DNA from: Struthio camelus
Taxonomy: Eukaryota; Chordata; Aves; Struthioniformes; Struthionidae
Length of the DNA stretch: 64,000 bases
Direction: 5' to 3'
Assembly: GCF_040807025.1 (NCBI RefSeq)
Contig: NC_090946.1
Coordinates: 4,010,001 to 4,074,000, forward strand
The translations under genes and the position numbers were made by a program. This document shows, in pieces, positions 1 to 10,800 of this stretch (positions are counted from its first letter, which is position 1; each line of letters opens with the position of its first letter). The notes below the pieces were generated by a model that had not been told where the DNA came from, did no database searches, and was given only the letters and a program-made list of their open reading frames with translations.

Positions 1-1006
<1,006 letters not shown>

Positions 1007-1382
1007 GCCGCGGGGCAGCTGGCGCCACCAGCTCCCGGCGGGGCCGACGAGAAGTCCGGGCCAGGGGTCCCGGGGCCGGCATCTCCCACCAGGGCTGTGG
1101 ACAGCGAGGATGGCCGCCGCCTGCATCTGCGAGTCTCGGGTCACGGTGACGGGTGGCCCCACGGGGGCCTTTGCTTCGGCAGGATGGTCACCAGCGGGAG
1201 ACGCGGCGCTGTGAAAAGAGGGGAGTTTCCCACCGCCTGCTGCCGCCCGGCCTCCACAGGGGACCTTTGCTCCTGGCCGATGGCCCCACCGCTGTGGGGC
1301 AAGGCGGGGAGAAGCAGAGCTGTTTGCGTTTTTTTAAAGTGTGGACCCTGTGCCCTGAAGAGCAGCCAGGTTTGGGAATAAA
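1007..1382 (+). other. LRRC10B: LRRC10B 3' UTR (proximal end)
   Basis: Non-coding sequence from the TGA at 1004-1006 to the first AATAAA. A T-run (1329-1335) precedes it and a CT/TGT-rich stretch follows at 1383-1400, a plausible cleavage context. A second AATAAA at 1775-1780 could end a longer form. Confidence 0.55.
1377..1382 (+). terminator. LRRC10B: Poly(A) signal AATAAA, LRRC10B proximal
   Basis: Canonical AATAAA 371 bases after the LRRC10B stop codon, followed within 20 bases by CTTGTCC. It is the first such hexamer downstream of the gene on this strand. Confidence 0.55.
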
Positions 1383-1774
1383 CCTCCTCTTGTCCCCAGG
1401 GTTCCCATCCCGCCACTGCACTTGGAGAGGAATCTCCCCGAGCTCCTCTTTCCACCTCTCAGGTTGGAGAAGAAGCTGATGGAAAAACCTTACGTGTGCA
1501 CATGGTGTCCGGCGCCGAGCCTAGGCAGGGCTGCCTCGGCTCTGCGTGCGGTGGGAAGAGGAGCCCCGGGAACTGCCTTGCAGGCTGCTTCGACTTTCCC
1601 ATCCCGTAAATGGGCACAGAAGCAGAAGCTGGTATGGACTGGGCCACCGGGATGGCATGCTGCGGGGCAGCAGGACGTCAGCGTCGCGCTTTCCGCCTCC
1701 TCTGCTCCAGGGCTCATCTGCAGCCTCGCTGTCCCTCTCCCCCTCCTCGAGCTAGGCATGTACCGAATCCTAGC

Positions 1775-1780
1775 AATAAA
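1775..1780 (+). terminator. Poly(A) signal AATAAA, LRRC10B distal candidate
   Basis: A second plus-strand AATAAA, in AGCAATAAAAAGC. A GTGTGAG/GGGGGTCAG-like stretch follows. It could serve a longer LRRC10B transcript, but nothing in the sequence proves use. Confidence 0.3.
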
Positions 1781-1782
1781 AA

Positions 1783-3750
1783 GCACAAACCTGAGGAAAT
1801 CTGGTGTGAGAGAAAGAGGCGATGGGGGTCAGTTTTCAGGGAGGCTGCTGCGGGAAAGGGTGGGTTATTTTGAAAGTGTTGTAAACAGAGCGATGTTTCC
1901 TGGGGCGGGAGAACCAGCCTCACGGGCGCTTGCATTATTTTTAACATTCGAGGGACTCCTTTCTCTTCGGCCCGGCTCCGAATGGTGCTCCCGCTCTCCA
2001 TCACTCCCCCTCGGCGCTTTTTGCTCCATCCTCTTGTCCCCCTCGCCCCAGAAGGAAGTTTCTCTCCGTGGCCCTGGGATGTGGTCTCTGCTCTCCACCC
2101 TGTTATTTGGCTCTGCTCCGGGCCAGCAGCCCATGGAGCCGGCAGGGAGCCGGAGCGGCCGAGGTGCTCTGGCCGTCAGCCTCCCTCCGCTCAGCTTTGG
2201 GGCTGCCCGATGCCCGTTTCCGGTCGGCTCTGGTGGGCAGGCAGGGGGGCATTGCGTGCGTGCTTGGGAGGAAGGTGGGCAAGGGTCCGGGTGTAGCGTT
2301 TGATGCGTGGATACGGCGACGGGGGTGTTGAGGAAACAGCCCCATAGCAGCAGGGCTGGGGCTAGGCGCTGACCCGCTGCGGTTGGTGCAAACGTTACGC
2401 GCTTCTGCTACGCGCGGGTGTAATGGGGATGCTGGGAGCAGCCTGCGAGGTGTGCATGCAGTGCATCATCCATACGTGTGTCTGGCTATATATATCTCTC
2501 TCTCTCTGCCCACTCGCAGAGGCCCGCATACAACAGTTTGTGTCTTCACCGCAGCTGGGAGCATGCTGCTATTTCCATCTGCTCCCGCTGACTGCATGCA
2601 CAAAGGGACGGGCTCGGGGGATTGGGGCTGCTCGGACAGGCTTAATGCAACAGGATTGCTGCAAAAGCCTGGACATACTTCTTTTTCCCTCCACGCTCAG
2701 AGATGCAAACGGGCTCGGGTGTAACGTTCACCCCTAACAGCAGTGAGGACCCCAGGCTGGGGGAAGACGACACCTCCAACGCAAGGTTTCACTCTGCTCC
2801 CTGCGTTTGGAGTTTCTTTTACTTATTAAAGACCTATGTTCGCTGAATTATTTACTAGCGCAACCTGAGCCTCTGCAATCCCTGCCAGCACGCCAGGCTT
2901 CCCGGCCAGCCTGCGCACCCCCTCCTCTTGCAGCAGTGGTGGTTGCAAGCAGGCGCTCTCCTTCGGCAGAGCGTTGGCCCTGGACCACGGCTCCAGCGTC
3001 CGCCCCGTGAGGGACCTTCTTCCTTCAGGTGGTTTGTGGCCGGGTTTAACTCAAACACAGCGCTCAATATGAGAACTGCTGAGGCTGGGCCGCTCAGCAC
3101 ACCTGGGGGCTGAGCTCGCAGGGAGCGAGGGCAGCCGGGAAGCGTTGCTGAGCGGCTCTTGGGCACCGTCTGTGCGTGGTACCTCCATACCTGGCACTTC
3201 AACATACCGGAGCAGAGGAAAACCCCACAGGGGGAGGGACCCTCCATCCCAACCCATGAGTGCATCCATGCCCGGCTGGGATGTGGCTCCAGCCCCTCCG
3301 GCACGGCCACTGCCGCCCTCTGGCCCCCTGTGTCCCCCAAGGTTGGAGAAGGCTGGACATGCCTGTCACTGCATGGGACATCATTCTGCAAAGCTTGGGG
3401 ACCCCGAGCCCTGCTCAGCACGCTGCCGAGGTGCTGGCCGGGGCAGCGCAACCCCTGCAACCACCACTGGCATCAACCTCACCTTATAGAAAAGCCCTGT
3501 GCCAGGGTTACTGCTGCTCTTAAACCCTCGCTAACAGGCTTCATTAGCAGGCCCAGCCCTGCACCGTTGGATGGATGCTGAGGACGGCTCCTGGCTTTGC
3601 AGCGGGTGTGGGGCTCCAGGTGATGCTGAGGGAGAGGGAGGCTTCATCTCCCTGCCCCTCCCTTAGAGCCCTTCCTCCCGCTGGCTGAGCCCAGACTCGG
3701 CTTCACCCCTGCTTAACGCCGAGCATACTCGCCCCAGGCCTGCAGATCCC
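1783..3750. other. Intergenic gap between convergent LRRC10B and SYT7
   Basis: No recognised exon on either strand. Open frames here are short and lack family features. It holds a small TATATA/CTCTCT patch near 2489-2508 and moderately AT-richer sequence at 2800-2860. Otherwise nothing is seen. Confidence 0.5.
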
Positions 3751-3751
3751 T

Positions 3752-3990
3752 GCTCGGTGCTGGGGGAGGGTGCTCAGTGCTGGGGGGGTGCTCAGTGCTG
3801 GGAGGGTGTTCAGTGCCGCGGGGGGGGGGGGTCCTTGGTGCTGGGGGATGCTCAGTATTGTGGGATACTCAGTGCTGAGGGCTGCTTGGCGCCAGGGGGC
3901 TGCTTGGTGCTGAGGGGATGCTCAATATTGAGGGATGCTCAGTGCTGGGGGGGGAGGATGCTCATTGCCGGGAGGATGCTTGGTTGCATG
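3752..3990 (+). repeat. Degenerate G-rich minisatellite
   Basis: About a dozen imperfect copies of a 15-20-base unit of the form GATGCTCAGTGCTGGGG, with variants TTCAGTGCC, CTTGGTGC and CTCAATATTG. There is a G-run at about 3819-3830. The array lies just beyond the candidate distal end of SYT7. Confidence 0.75.
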
Positions 3991-4116
3991 CAAGTGACAC
4001 TCCGACCCACCTCCCCACCCTGGGGAGCCCCTGCTGTGGTGCCGACGGTTAGGGAGCACCCCAGCAGCCAGTCCCCAGCCCCAGAGACACGGCACGCCAG
4101 GAGATGCTGACTGTCC

Positions 4117-4122
4117 TTTATT
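4117..4122 (-). terminator. SYT7: Poly(A) signal AATAAA, SYT7 distal candidate
   Basis: TTTATT on the plus strand, AATAAA on the SYT7 sense strand. It is the only such hexamer on that strand that I see between here and the proximal signal near 7.4 kb. Confidence 0.35.
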
Positions 4123-4274
4123 ACTGAGAACAGGGGCTGCCTCCAGAAAACGAGGGGCCCCGCTCCCCAAAAATAGGATTATGCAAAGAAACCTCCCCCC
4201 CCGCAACCTCTGCCGCAGCTGGGCCGGAGATGCGCTGGGTTGATCCTCCACCCTCCAGCATCTCGCAAGCGCAA

Positions 4275-4303
4275 TGTGAGTGTGTGTGTGTGTGGGGGGG
4301 GGG
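4275..4303. repeat. Short TG repeat followed by G-run
   Basis: (TG)n of about ten units directly followed by ten G residues. Simple sequence in the candidate SYT7 3' UTR. Confidence 0.85.
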
Positions 4304-4490
4304 TTCTCGATTTTTTGTTACAAAATACATCGGCCCCGTCACGTCGGACGTCTCGTGCGAGCAGCCCTTCGCTCCAGCCACCCGCCGTCCACCGCTCAGT
4401 CCGGGCTTTTGTCTTTTTTTTTTTTTTTTCTTTTTCCTGTTTTTCCCATGTTTTGTACACCAGTTGGATGTTACCGTCACATGAAGAAAA

Positions 4491-4514
4491 GAGAGAGAGA
4501 GAGAGAGAGAGAGA
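4491..4514. repeat. (GA)12 microsatellite; (CU)12 in SYT7 sense
   Basis: Twelve perfect GA dinucleotides. A T-run interrupted by single C residues lies nearby at about 4411-4436. If transcribed within SYT7, the sense strand carries a CU repeat of the kind bound by polypyrimidine-tract proteins. Confidence 0.9.
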
Positions 4515-5400
4515 TACCTGAACAAGATACGGCTAAGATCTCTAGAGTTAAAAATGAACACGCACCTCCCGGGAAGCCAGCCGTAGAAAAGACAACTGTT
4601 CCCACGGGAACGGGGTGCCCGGGGGTGGTGTGGCAGGGGCACCCCAAACCCCGGGCGCCAGGGCTCCCGCCACCGCCGGCGTGTCCCACGGCAGGAGCGC
4701 GGGGCCTGCTCCGAGCAGCCCCCTGCCCGGCAGGACGCCGGGACCCGAGGATGCTGCACTGTGGTTTGGCGCACGAGCCTGTGCCCGCCCAGCTGATGGC
4801 CCCTTCCCTGGCGTCATAAACCTCTTCTTTTCCGTTAAAAAAGAGAGAATATGATAAAAATACAAATGTCCCTAAAAGCATTATTATTACTGTAGTAGCA
4901 GGTATTATTACTTCTCTCCAGGTTGACCGAAACTGTCTAAAGAGGGACTTGTGCGGCCACTGAGCCCTCCCCAGCTGCACAGACGGCCCCGGGGACGGTC
5001 GCGGTGCCAGCAGTTCGCCCAGCCCGGGCCGCTCACCTCCTCCCAACCCCAGGCAGGAGCCGGTGCTCTTCGCGGGGGTGACGTGGCCCTTGCGTTGGGG
5101 GGGCACCCAGAGCCGCGGCCGGTGCTGTGCAACCAGGCGGTCGGTCCTCAGGGATGTCTCCGTGCCGACTCGCAGGGGCTGCCGGGGCCGGACGCGCAAA
5201 TAAAAGGCGCCGTCGCCCTGCCCGGGTTAGTTCACCAGGGTGCAGCTGGGAGGCTGAAATGGCTGCTCCGTTCCCATTTTTTTTGGGGGGGGGGGGCGGA
5301 TTTGGTGCAGCATGTCCCTGCTTGCCCCACCAGCAATAAATAAAGCCTGCACAGCTGCTCCCGGGGCAGGAAGAAACGGCGCAGCAGAGCAGGCGGGGAG

Positions 5401-5465
5401 GCCCAGCCAGGCTGGGCCTCCCAGCCAGGCTGGGCAGGGCCCCAGCCAGGCCCCCAGCCCGGCCC
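5401..5465. repeat. GC-rich tandem/inverted repeat
   Basis: Alternating GGCCCAGCC and AGGCTGGG words, repeated about four times, form a tandem array that can also fold back on itself. Confidence 0.65.
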
Positions 5466-7431
5466 GTTAGCCCCGACGAGAGCTATCATGATGCTTGTAA
5501 AAACGTGCCTATCACAAAGAGCACTAGGTGCCTGTACACGGGCTAGAAAACACCAGAACACAGGGACGACATCGACAAGATAAAAGACTCTTAACGCTCT
5601 AAAAAAAAGTGGGCTCACGACTGTACACGGCCTGTCCGGCCCATCGTCCGGCCGGGCCGGCGAGAGCGGCGGTCCTTGCGGCCCGCCGGGGCCTTCCCTG
5701 GCCCAGGCCAGTGGGAAGAGCAGCCCAGATCGGGCGCCGATGGCTTGCTCCAAGCTGCGGGATGGCCCGCGACCGGCAGTGCGGTGTGGCTAGCCGGGGC
5801 CTTGGCTCCGCCAGCATCCAACCTCCAGCCCCAGCAGGTGGGCAGGGGTCCAGCAGGAGCTGGCGCACGGGGGGCTCGGGGGGCTCGCTGCTGCCGGTGA
5901 GACCCAGCAGAGCAGGAAGACTAGTGATGGGGGAGCACCACCAAGCAAGGGCTTCGCTCCTGCAGGGACGCAGCCAGCTTCAGGCTTGCTCCGGGTGTCC
6001 TGGCATCTGTGACGGCGCAGAGGTGTCCATGCCCACGCAGGGCCCTACCTGAGATTGCTGCTGAGGTCGTAGCACCCTTGCCTGCCTCTTGCCTCCCCTC
6101 CTCCAGAGGCCCCTGGAGAGGGCTCGGCAGACGCCCCCCCTTGACATGCCTCCATCCTCAAGGCCAAGGTCTAACGGGTGCCCCTTCACCAGCGGCATCC
6201 AGCCTCAAGGAGCTCAGCTGAACCGGATACAGGGTTCTCCATGTCACCCTGCCAGGGCTGCATGGGAATACGTGTGCTGGCCAGCATCTGCAGCCTCCAT
6301 CAGCAACATCCTTCTTGCCTGCTGCCAGTCCTGGTGGAGCAATGGATCATCATGGTGGAAACCAAGAGGCTTGGTGATGTCACCTGCTGGGGACGGGGAT
6401 GGGTCCCGGCAGGTATGTGTCATATCCAACGCTGCTGTGGTCCTGCTGGACACGCTCCACCACCAGCCAACTCCCGACACAGTGGTCAGGCTGATCCTGG
6501 CCCTGCATCCACGGTGGGGAGTCACCGCTGACCCCATCAGTCCACGAGTGGAGGACCCACTAAGCACTGCCTGCCCTGCAGGGCCATCCCACCGCCAGGT
6601 AGCCCCATCCGTCACTTCCCAGGCCCTGTCCCCGGTGCGTGCTCAGCTCCCGCGGCCAGTCCGACCCCGTCTCAGGGGGAGCTGCTGTCCTGGCGTCCAC
6701 CGCCCAGCTGCCCCAGGGGTCTGGCACGCGAATTTGGGTGGGAGCTGAACGGGGCAGGGGGGAGTACAGCTTTGGGACTGGCATCGTGGGAGTGAGGGTG
6801 GCATCTGCCTGGGACATAGGTAATGGTACTTCAGCCATCCCCTTCCTCCAACAGCACCCGGACCCCAGCACGGTGGCCCTCCGGCCAGCCAGGCAGGGGC
6901 TGCTGTACCGCTGCCCGGCTCAGGGCTCAGCCCTTGCCCAGCTCGGCCGGGAAGGTGCTCAGGGTGGGGATAACGGACAACTGCTGGCTCGCCCCCTCCA
7001 GCCTTGGCTCCGGAGGCTGTGGAGGGTGCAGGACGCGGCAGGCGTAGCGGCATCCCCGGAGGCGTGCATGGGTCCTGCGGGGTCCCTGGCCTGGGGCCGG
7101 CCGCAGCTCGCTCCCTACTGCCGGCCAGGCAGGGACGAGGCTCCTGAAGTCCCGCTCTCGCTGAGCCCAAGGAGAGAAGTAAAGCAACAAAACCAACCGA
7201 ACGAAATAAATAAACGAGCCCGCTTTGGCTAACGCACTGTGTGTCATGGCTTCTGATCCCAGGAGCCACCGTACGGCCAGGGCACGGCTGGCCGGCTCGT
7301 CCTGCCCAGCCATGGGGACCTGGGGGGGACGGGGGGAGGCAGGGCAGGGGGGACTGCTGCCAGCACCCCCCCGGAGGCAGGACGCAGGCTCCGGCTGCCC
7401 CGCTGGGGTGACGCCGGTGGCTCGGAGAGGT

Positions 7432-7437
7432 TTTATT
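7432..7437 (-). terminator. SYT7: Poly(A) signal AATAAA, SYT7 proximal
   Basis: TTTATT on the plus strand, 347 bases past the SYT7 stop on the sense strand. Downstream on the sense strand the sequence is GC-rich, without an obvious GU-rich element, so use is uncertain. Confidence 0.5.
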
Positions 7438-7783
7438 GAGGGGGAAGGGGATGGGGACGGCGGGGGTGTCCCCTCTCATGCAGGAAGGGACCGCGGGGGC
7501 AGAGGGGCTCCCAGCGGGGGGGGGGTGCGTGGTGGCTGGAAGCACTTGGAGAAGGGGACGGGGGGGACACTGGTGGGGGGGGCGTCATTCCTTCTTGCAC
7601 CACGTCCCCAAGTGCCGTTTCGTCGCAGCCCCTCCCCCGCCCCATGGTCCTGGGCGCCTCTGGGTCCCCTCCGACCACAGGGCCGCCATGTCCCGTCGGC
7701 CCCTCGGCTCCTCGCCCGCACCAGCAGCCCCACAGAGCCCGGGGGCGCGTGGCCGGGGCCGGGCAGTGCTCAGGCGCCGGCGC

Positions 7784-7888
7784 TCAGGCCTTCAGCTGGT
7801 GCCACTGTGCCACCGCCTGCCGCGGGCGGGCGATCATGTCCTTCCAGTGCTTCACCTCGCCGGGGCCGCTCTTCCACGAAAGGTAGAT
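7784..7888 (-). CDS. SYT7: SYT7 exon 13 (C2B C-terminus and stop)
   Basis: Codes for residues 651-684, from [15 protein letters not shown] to AQWHQLKA and the stop. The C-terminal helix of C2B and the WHQLKA end identify SYT7. The acceptor is CCCCCCACAG before ATC; the exon enters in phase 0. Confidence 0.96.
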   Translation of the reverse strand: MYLSWKSGPGEVKHWKDMIARPRQAVAQWHQLKA

Positions 7889-10800
7889 CTGTGGGGGGGG
7901 GGGAACGACACACACAGCCCGTGGGACCTGCAGCATGGGTCCCCCGCGACCACCCCGTCCCTCCCCACGCCTCTCCCAAAGCAGCGCCCCGAGATGCTCC
8001 CGCAGCATCGCTCAGGGCCGGCTTTGGGCTCTCACAGGTCGGCAGCCATCCGTACACCTCGGCCGCTGGCGTTTACCCGGTACCTCTTTCCTCCCTGTTT
8101 TGCACCCAGCTGTTTTGCCCCTCGGCCCCCCCCTCCCCCCCGGGGAAGCAGCAGCCTCTGCTTTGCCCCTTCTGCTGGCCCCCGTCCCATTTGCAGACAG
8201 CTTCATCCCAGCGCGGCCGTCGGTGGCATCCGAATGAGCCACGAGGCGCAGCCCTCTCCAACGCAGGGCAGGTTATTTTTATCCATTGATTTTCCATACG
8301 GCGACGCGGCAAATGTGTGTGTGTGTGTCAACCTTCTCCACGGCTGACAGCCGAGACGTGTGTCACCGAGGCAGCTAATGGAGCCCGCGGCTGCCGCTTC
8401 AGCTAAGGGGATTGTGGCGCCTGATCTGAGCTTGCACAACGCTGGTAATTAGTCAATCAAAAATTATTAGCACGTTGCCAGCCACGGCACCGTGGCCGGG
8501 CCCGTGAAGGGCACTCTCCTCTCCTTCCCGCTTGCCGCACTCAGCCGTTCGCAGCGGCGCTCTGCTCTGTCGCTGCGTCGCTGCCAACAGGGTTAATGCA
8601 AAGCCAAGGCAGCACAGACGCTGTCCGTCTGTCCTCGCAGCCACGGTGTCATGCTCAGCTTGGTGCTAGAAATACCTCCTGGTGGCGACTGCCTGGGCTG
8701 GCTCAGCCCTGCGGTCCCCCCGGCGATGTCCCCTCTGGGGCTGCGCCCATGGCAGAGCCAGGACCTCTGCCCCTAACCCGCGCCCTCACCTCGTCTGTGC
8801 CGAAACGCTCTGGCTGCCTCCTGGGTTTAATTCAATGTACATGTTTGCTTTATTACAACGCTGCATTTGGGAATAATTGACTCTCTGCGGTGAGCAGTAA
8901 TAACGGAGATTACTGCACTCGTTTATCATCGTTACCATAATGAGTGGAGAGCTGTATGGATTTAACGTAAATCAAATTGAGAGCGGATTAATTTTTCTGT
9001 TGTTATTGTTACTGGGACACACCAAGTAATCCTGTCACCACTGAGAACGGGGCCGGGGCCCTCGCTGGGAGCTGTGGGGCTGAGACACGGTGCCGCAGCA
9101 GCACCCACACTGCCTGGGCCTGGCCGCAGGTCCCTGCTCGCTGGATGCTGCAACCACGAGGCTCTGCTGCACGTGGCTCGTGGGGAGCTCTGTCACCCCC
9201 TAAAAGGACAAACCTGCAGCAACCAGCCTTGCAAGCTCTTTACTCAGGCACGCGAGTGCCCAGGTTCCAGCGTGCCCACCATGCAGCCCCACACCTGGGG
9301 CTGGTGCTGCTGCAGCGGGGGATCTGGCGCTCCACCTGGAGCCGCAGCCTAAGGAAGCAATCTGGGGCTTTGATTTTTGCCTCGCTATAAATAGACTGTC
9401 ATCAGATCCAAGTTCACCCTGGAGCAGGTTGTGCTGTAGAGCGGTGTGAAGCATGCTGCGGGGAGACTGGGCGGAGGGAGGTGCGCGGCACCTCCGGCAT
9501 CATTTCCAGCCAGAAACTAATCGGAGGGGCTGAAGCACAAGAAGAGCGCAACACCAGCACGGGTTCAGCCTTGGATCCCGGCTGGGTTTGCTTTGGTCAG
9601 GTGGTGCTGGGTGCCCCACTGGCCCAGGTGAGCTGGGGCCATTCCTCTCAGGTGGGCGTGCAGCCCCTCACCCCGCTCGCACTGCTGTCAGGAAATGGAG
9701 GGGCTGAAGTTTGTTGCTGGCTCCTGACACTTCTCAGCTCACTTTTGCCAGCTGGCTGACAAACTGTTATTTGTGCTAACAAGCTCCACGGCCTGTCTCC
9801 ACCAGGATTTGAACCAGCCCTCGTCTGGCCAGGAATGGCAGCTAACTCCCACCAGAGATTTGGTTGGTGGCCTCAGTCTCACTTCTGATGAATCAGTCCT
9901 CACTCCAGACATCACAGCTGGTGGTAGGGGTCTCAGAAGAGTCTCAGCCTGGGCCAGATATGGAAGAGAAAGTCCAATCAAAAAGAGATCCATATGGGCT
10001 CCATCTTCCTCTCTAGCTTGCCTTCTCCAGAGAAGTGGGATGGGGACAGAGCACAGCAGTGGAGACTCTAATGCCTGCCCAGGCTTGCAGCTGCTACCTG
10101 CAGCCTCGGTCCTTTGCAGAAACCTTCGTCCAGAGCACCAGCATGACAATTCCTTCTGCTTCTTGGCTGAGAAACAATTGCTCCAGACTTCACCACGGAG
10201 TGAGAGCTCCTCTCTCAGCCAGACTGCTAGCAAAATCCAATGCAGCTCCTAACCCAACACTTGGGTCCGAAATCCTGCAGTGATGGCCATGAGAAAGTTG
10301 GAAGAACACCTAGATTAGCATGAGTGGCACTTTAAATCCCCATCCAGACTCCAAGCAAGGGTCAGCATGGGGAAAGGCCATGCAGAAATAGTGCTGGGAA
10401 GACACAGGAACTATCTGTTGCTCTTTTTCTTCCTCTTGGCAGATGCACTCCAGACCACGCTGCCTCACTCAGGTGATGCTGAGCCCACAGAGACAGCACC
10501 AGTTGTATCCAACAGAGATGGCTGCACTCTTCAGGTCAATGTATGGTCTTGGATGTTCCCCAGATGCTGCCCCTTGGCAGGATACATATTGCCTAGGGGC
10601 TTGGACTTCTATGCTGAGCTGGTGGTGCCTGGTGTTGTCTCTCTGGACCTGTGAGATTTCTCTGCAGCCTGCAGGAAGACTGCAGTGTGCTGAGTCCTGC
10701 TGTCCATGCAATCCCTGCTTGGAGACCACGTGGATGAACAGCCAAACTGATGCTGAGTGTGCCCAGGTGCAGAGAGGTTGAGAAAAAGATGCTTGGCAAA

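Larger units (their letters stand above)
4117..7783 (-). other. SYT7: Candidate extended 3' UTR of SYT7
   Basis: From the SYT7 stop codon down to a distal minus-strand AATAAA there is no recognised exon of another gene. Three AT-rich blocks (about 4430-4560, 4840-4945 and 5485-5610) have the look of conserved neuronal 3' UTR, including ATTATTATTACTGTAGTAG-type sequence. On the SYT7 sense strand the GA run at 4491-4514 reads as an uninterrupted CU repeat. A proximal signal at 7432-7437 would give a 3' UTR of only about 350 bases, so this longer form is an inference that RNA data must decide. Confidence 0.4.

Noticed and set aside
3752-3990. CRISPR-like array
   Set aside because: Units are short, continuous and unevenly diverged, without unique spacers; this is a vertebrate minisatellite.
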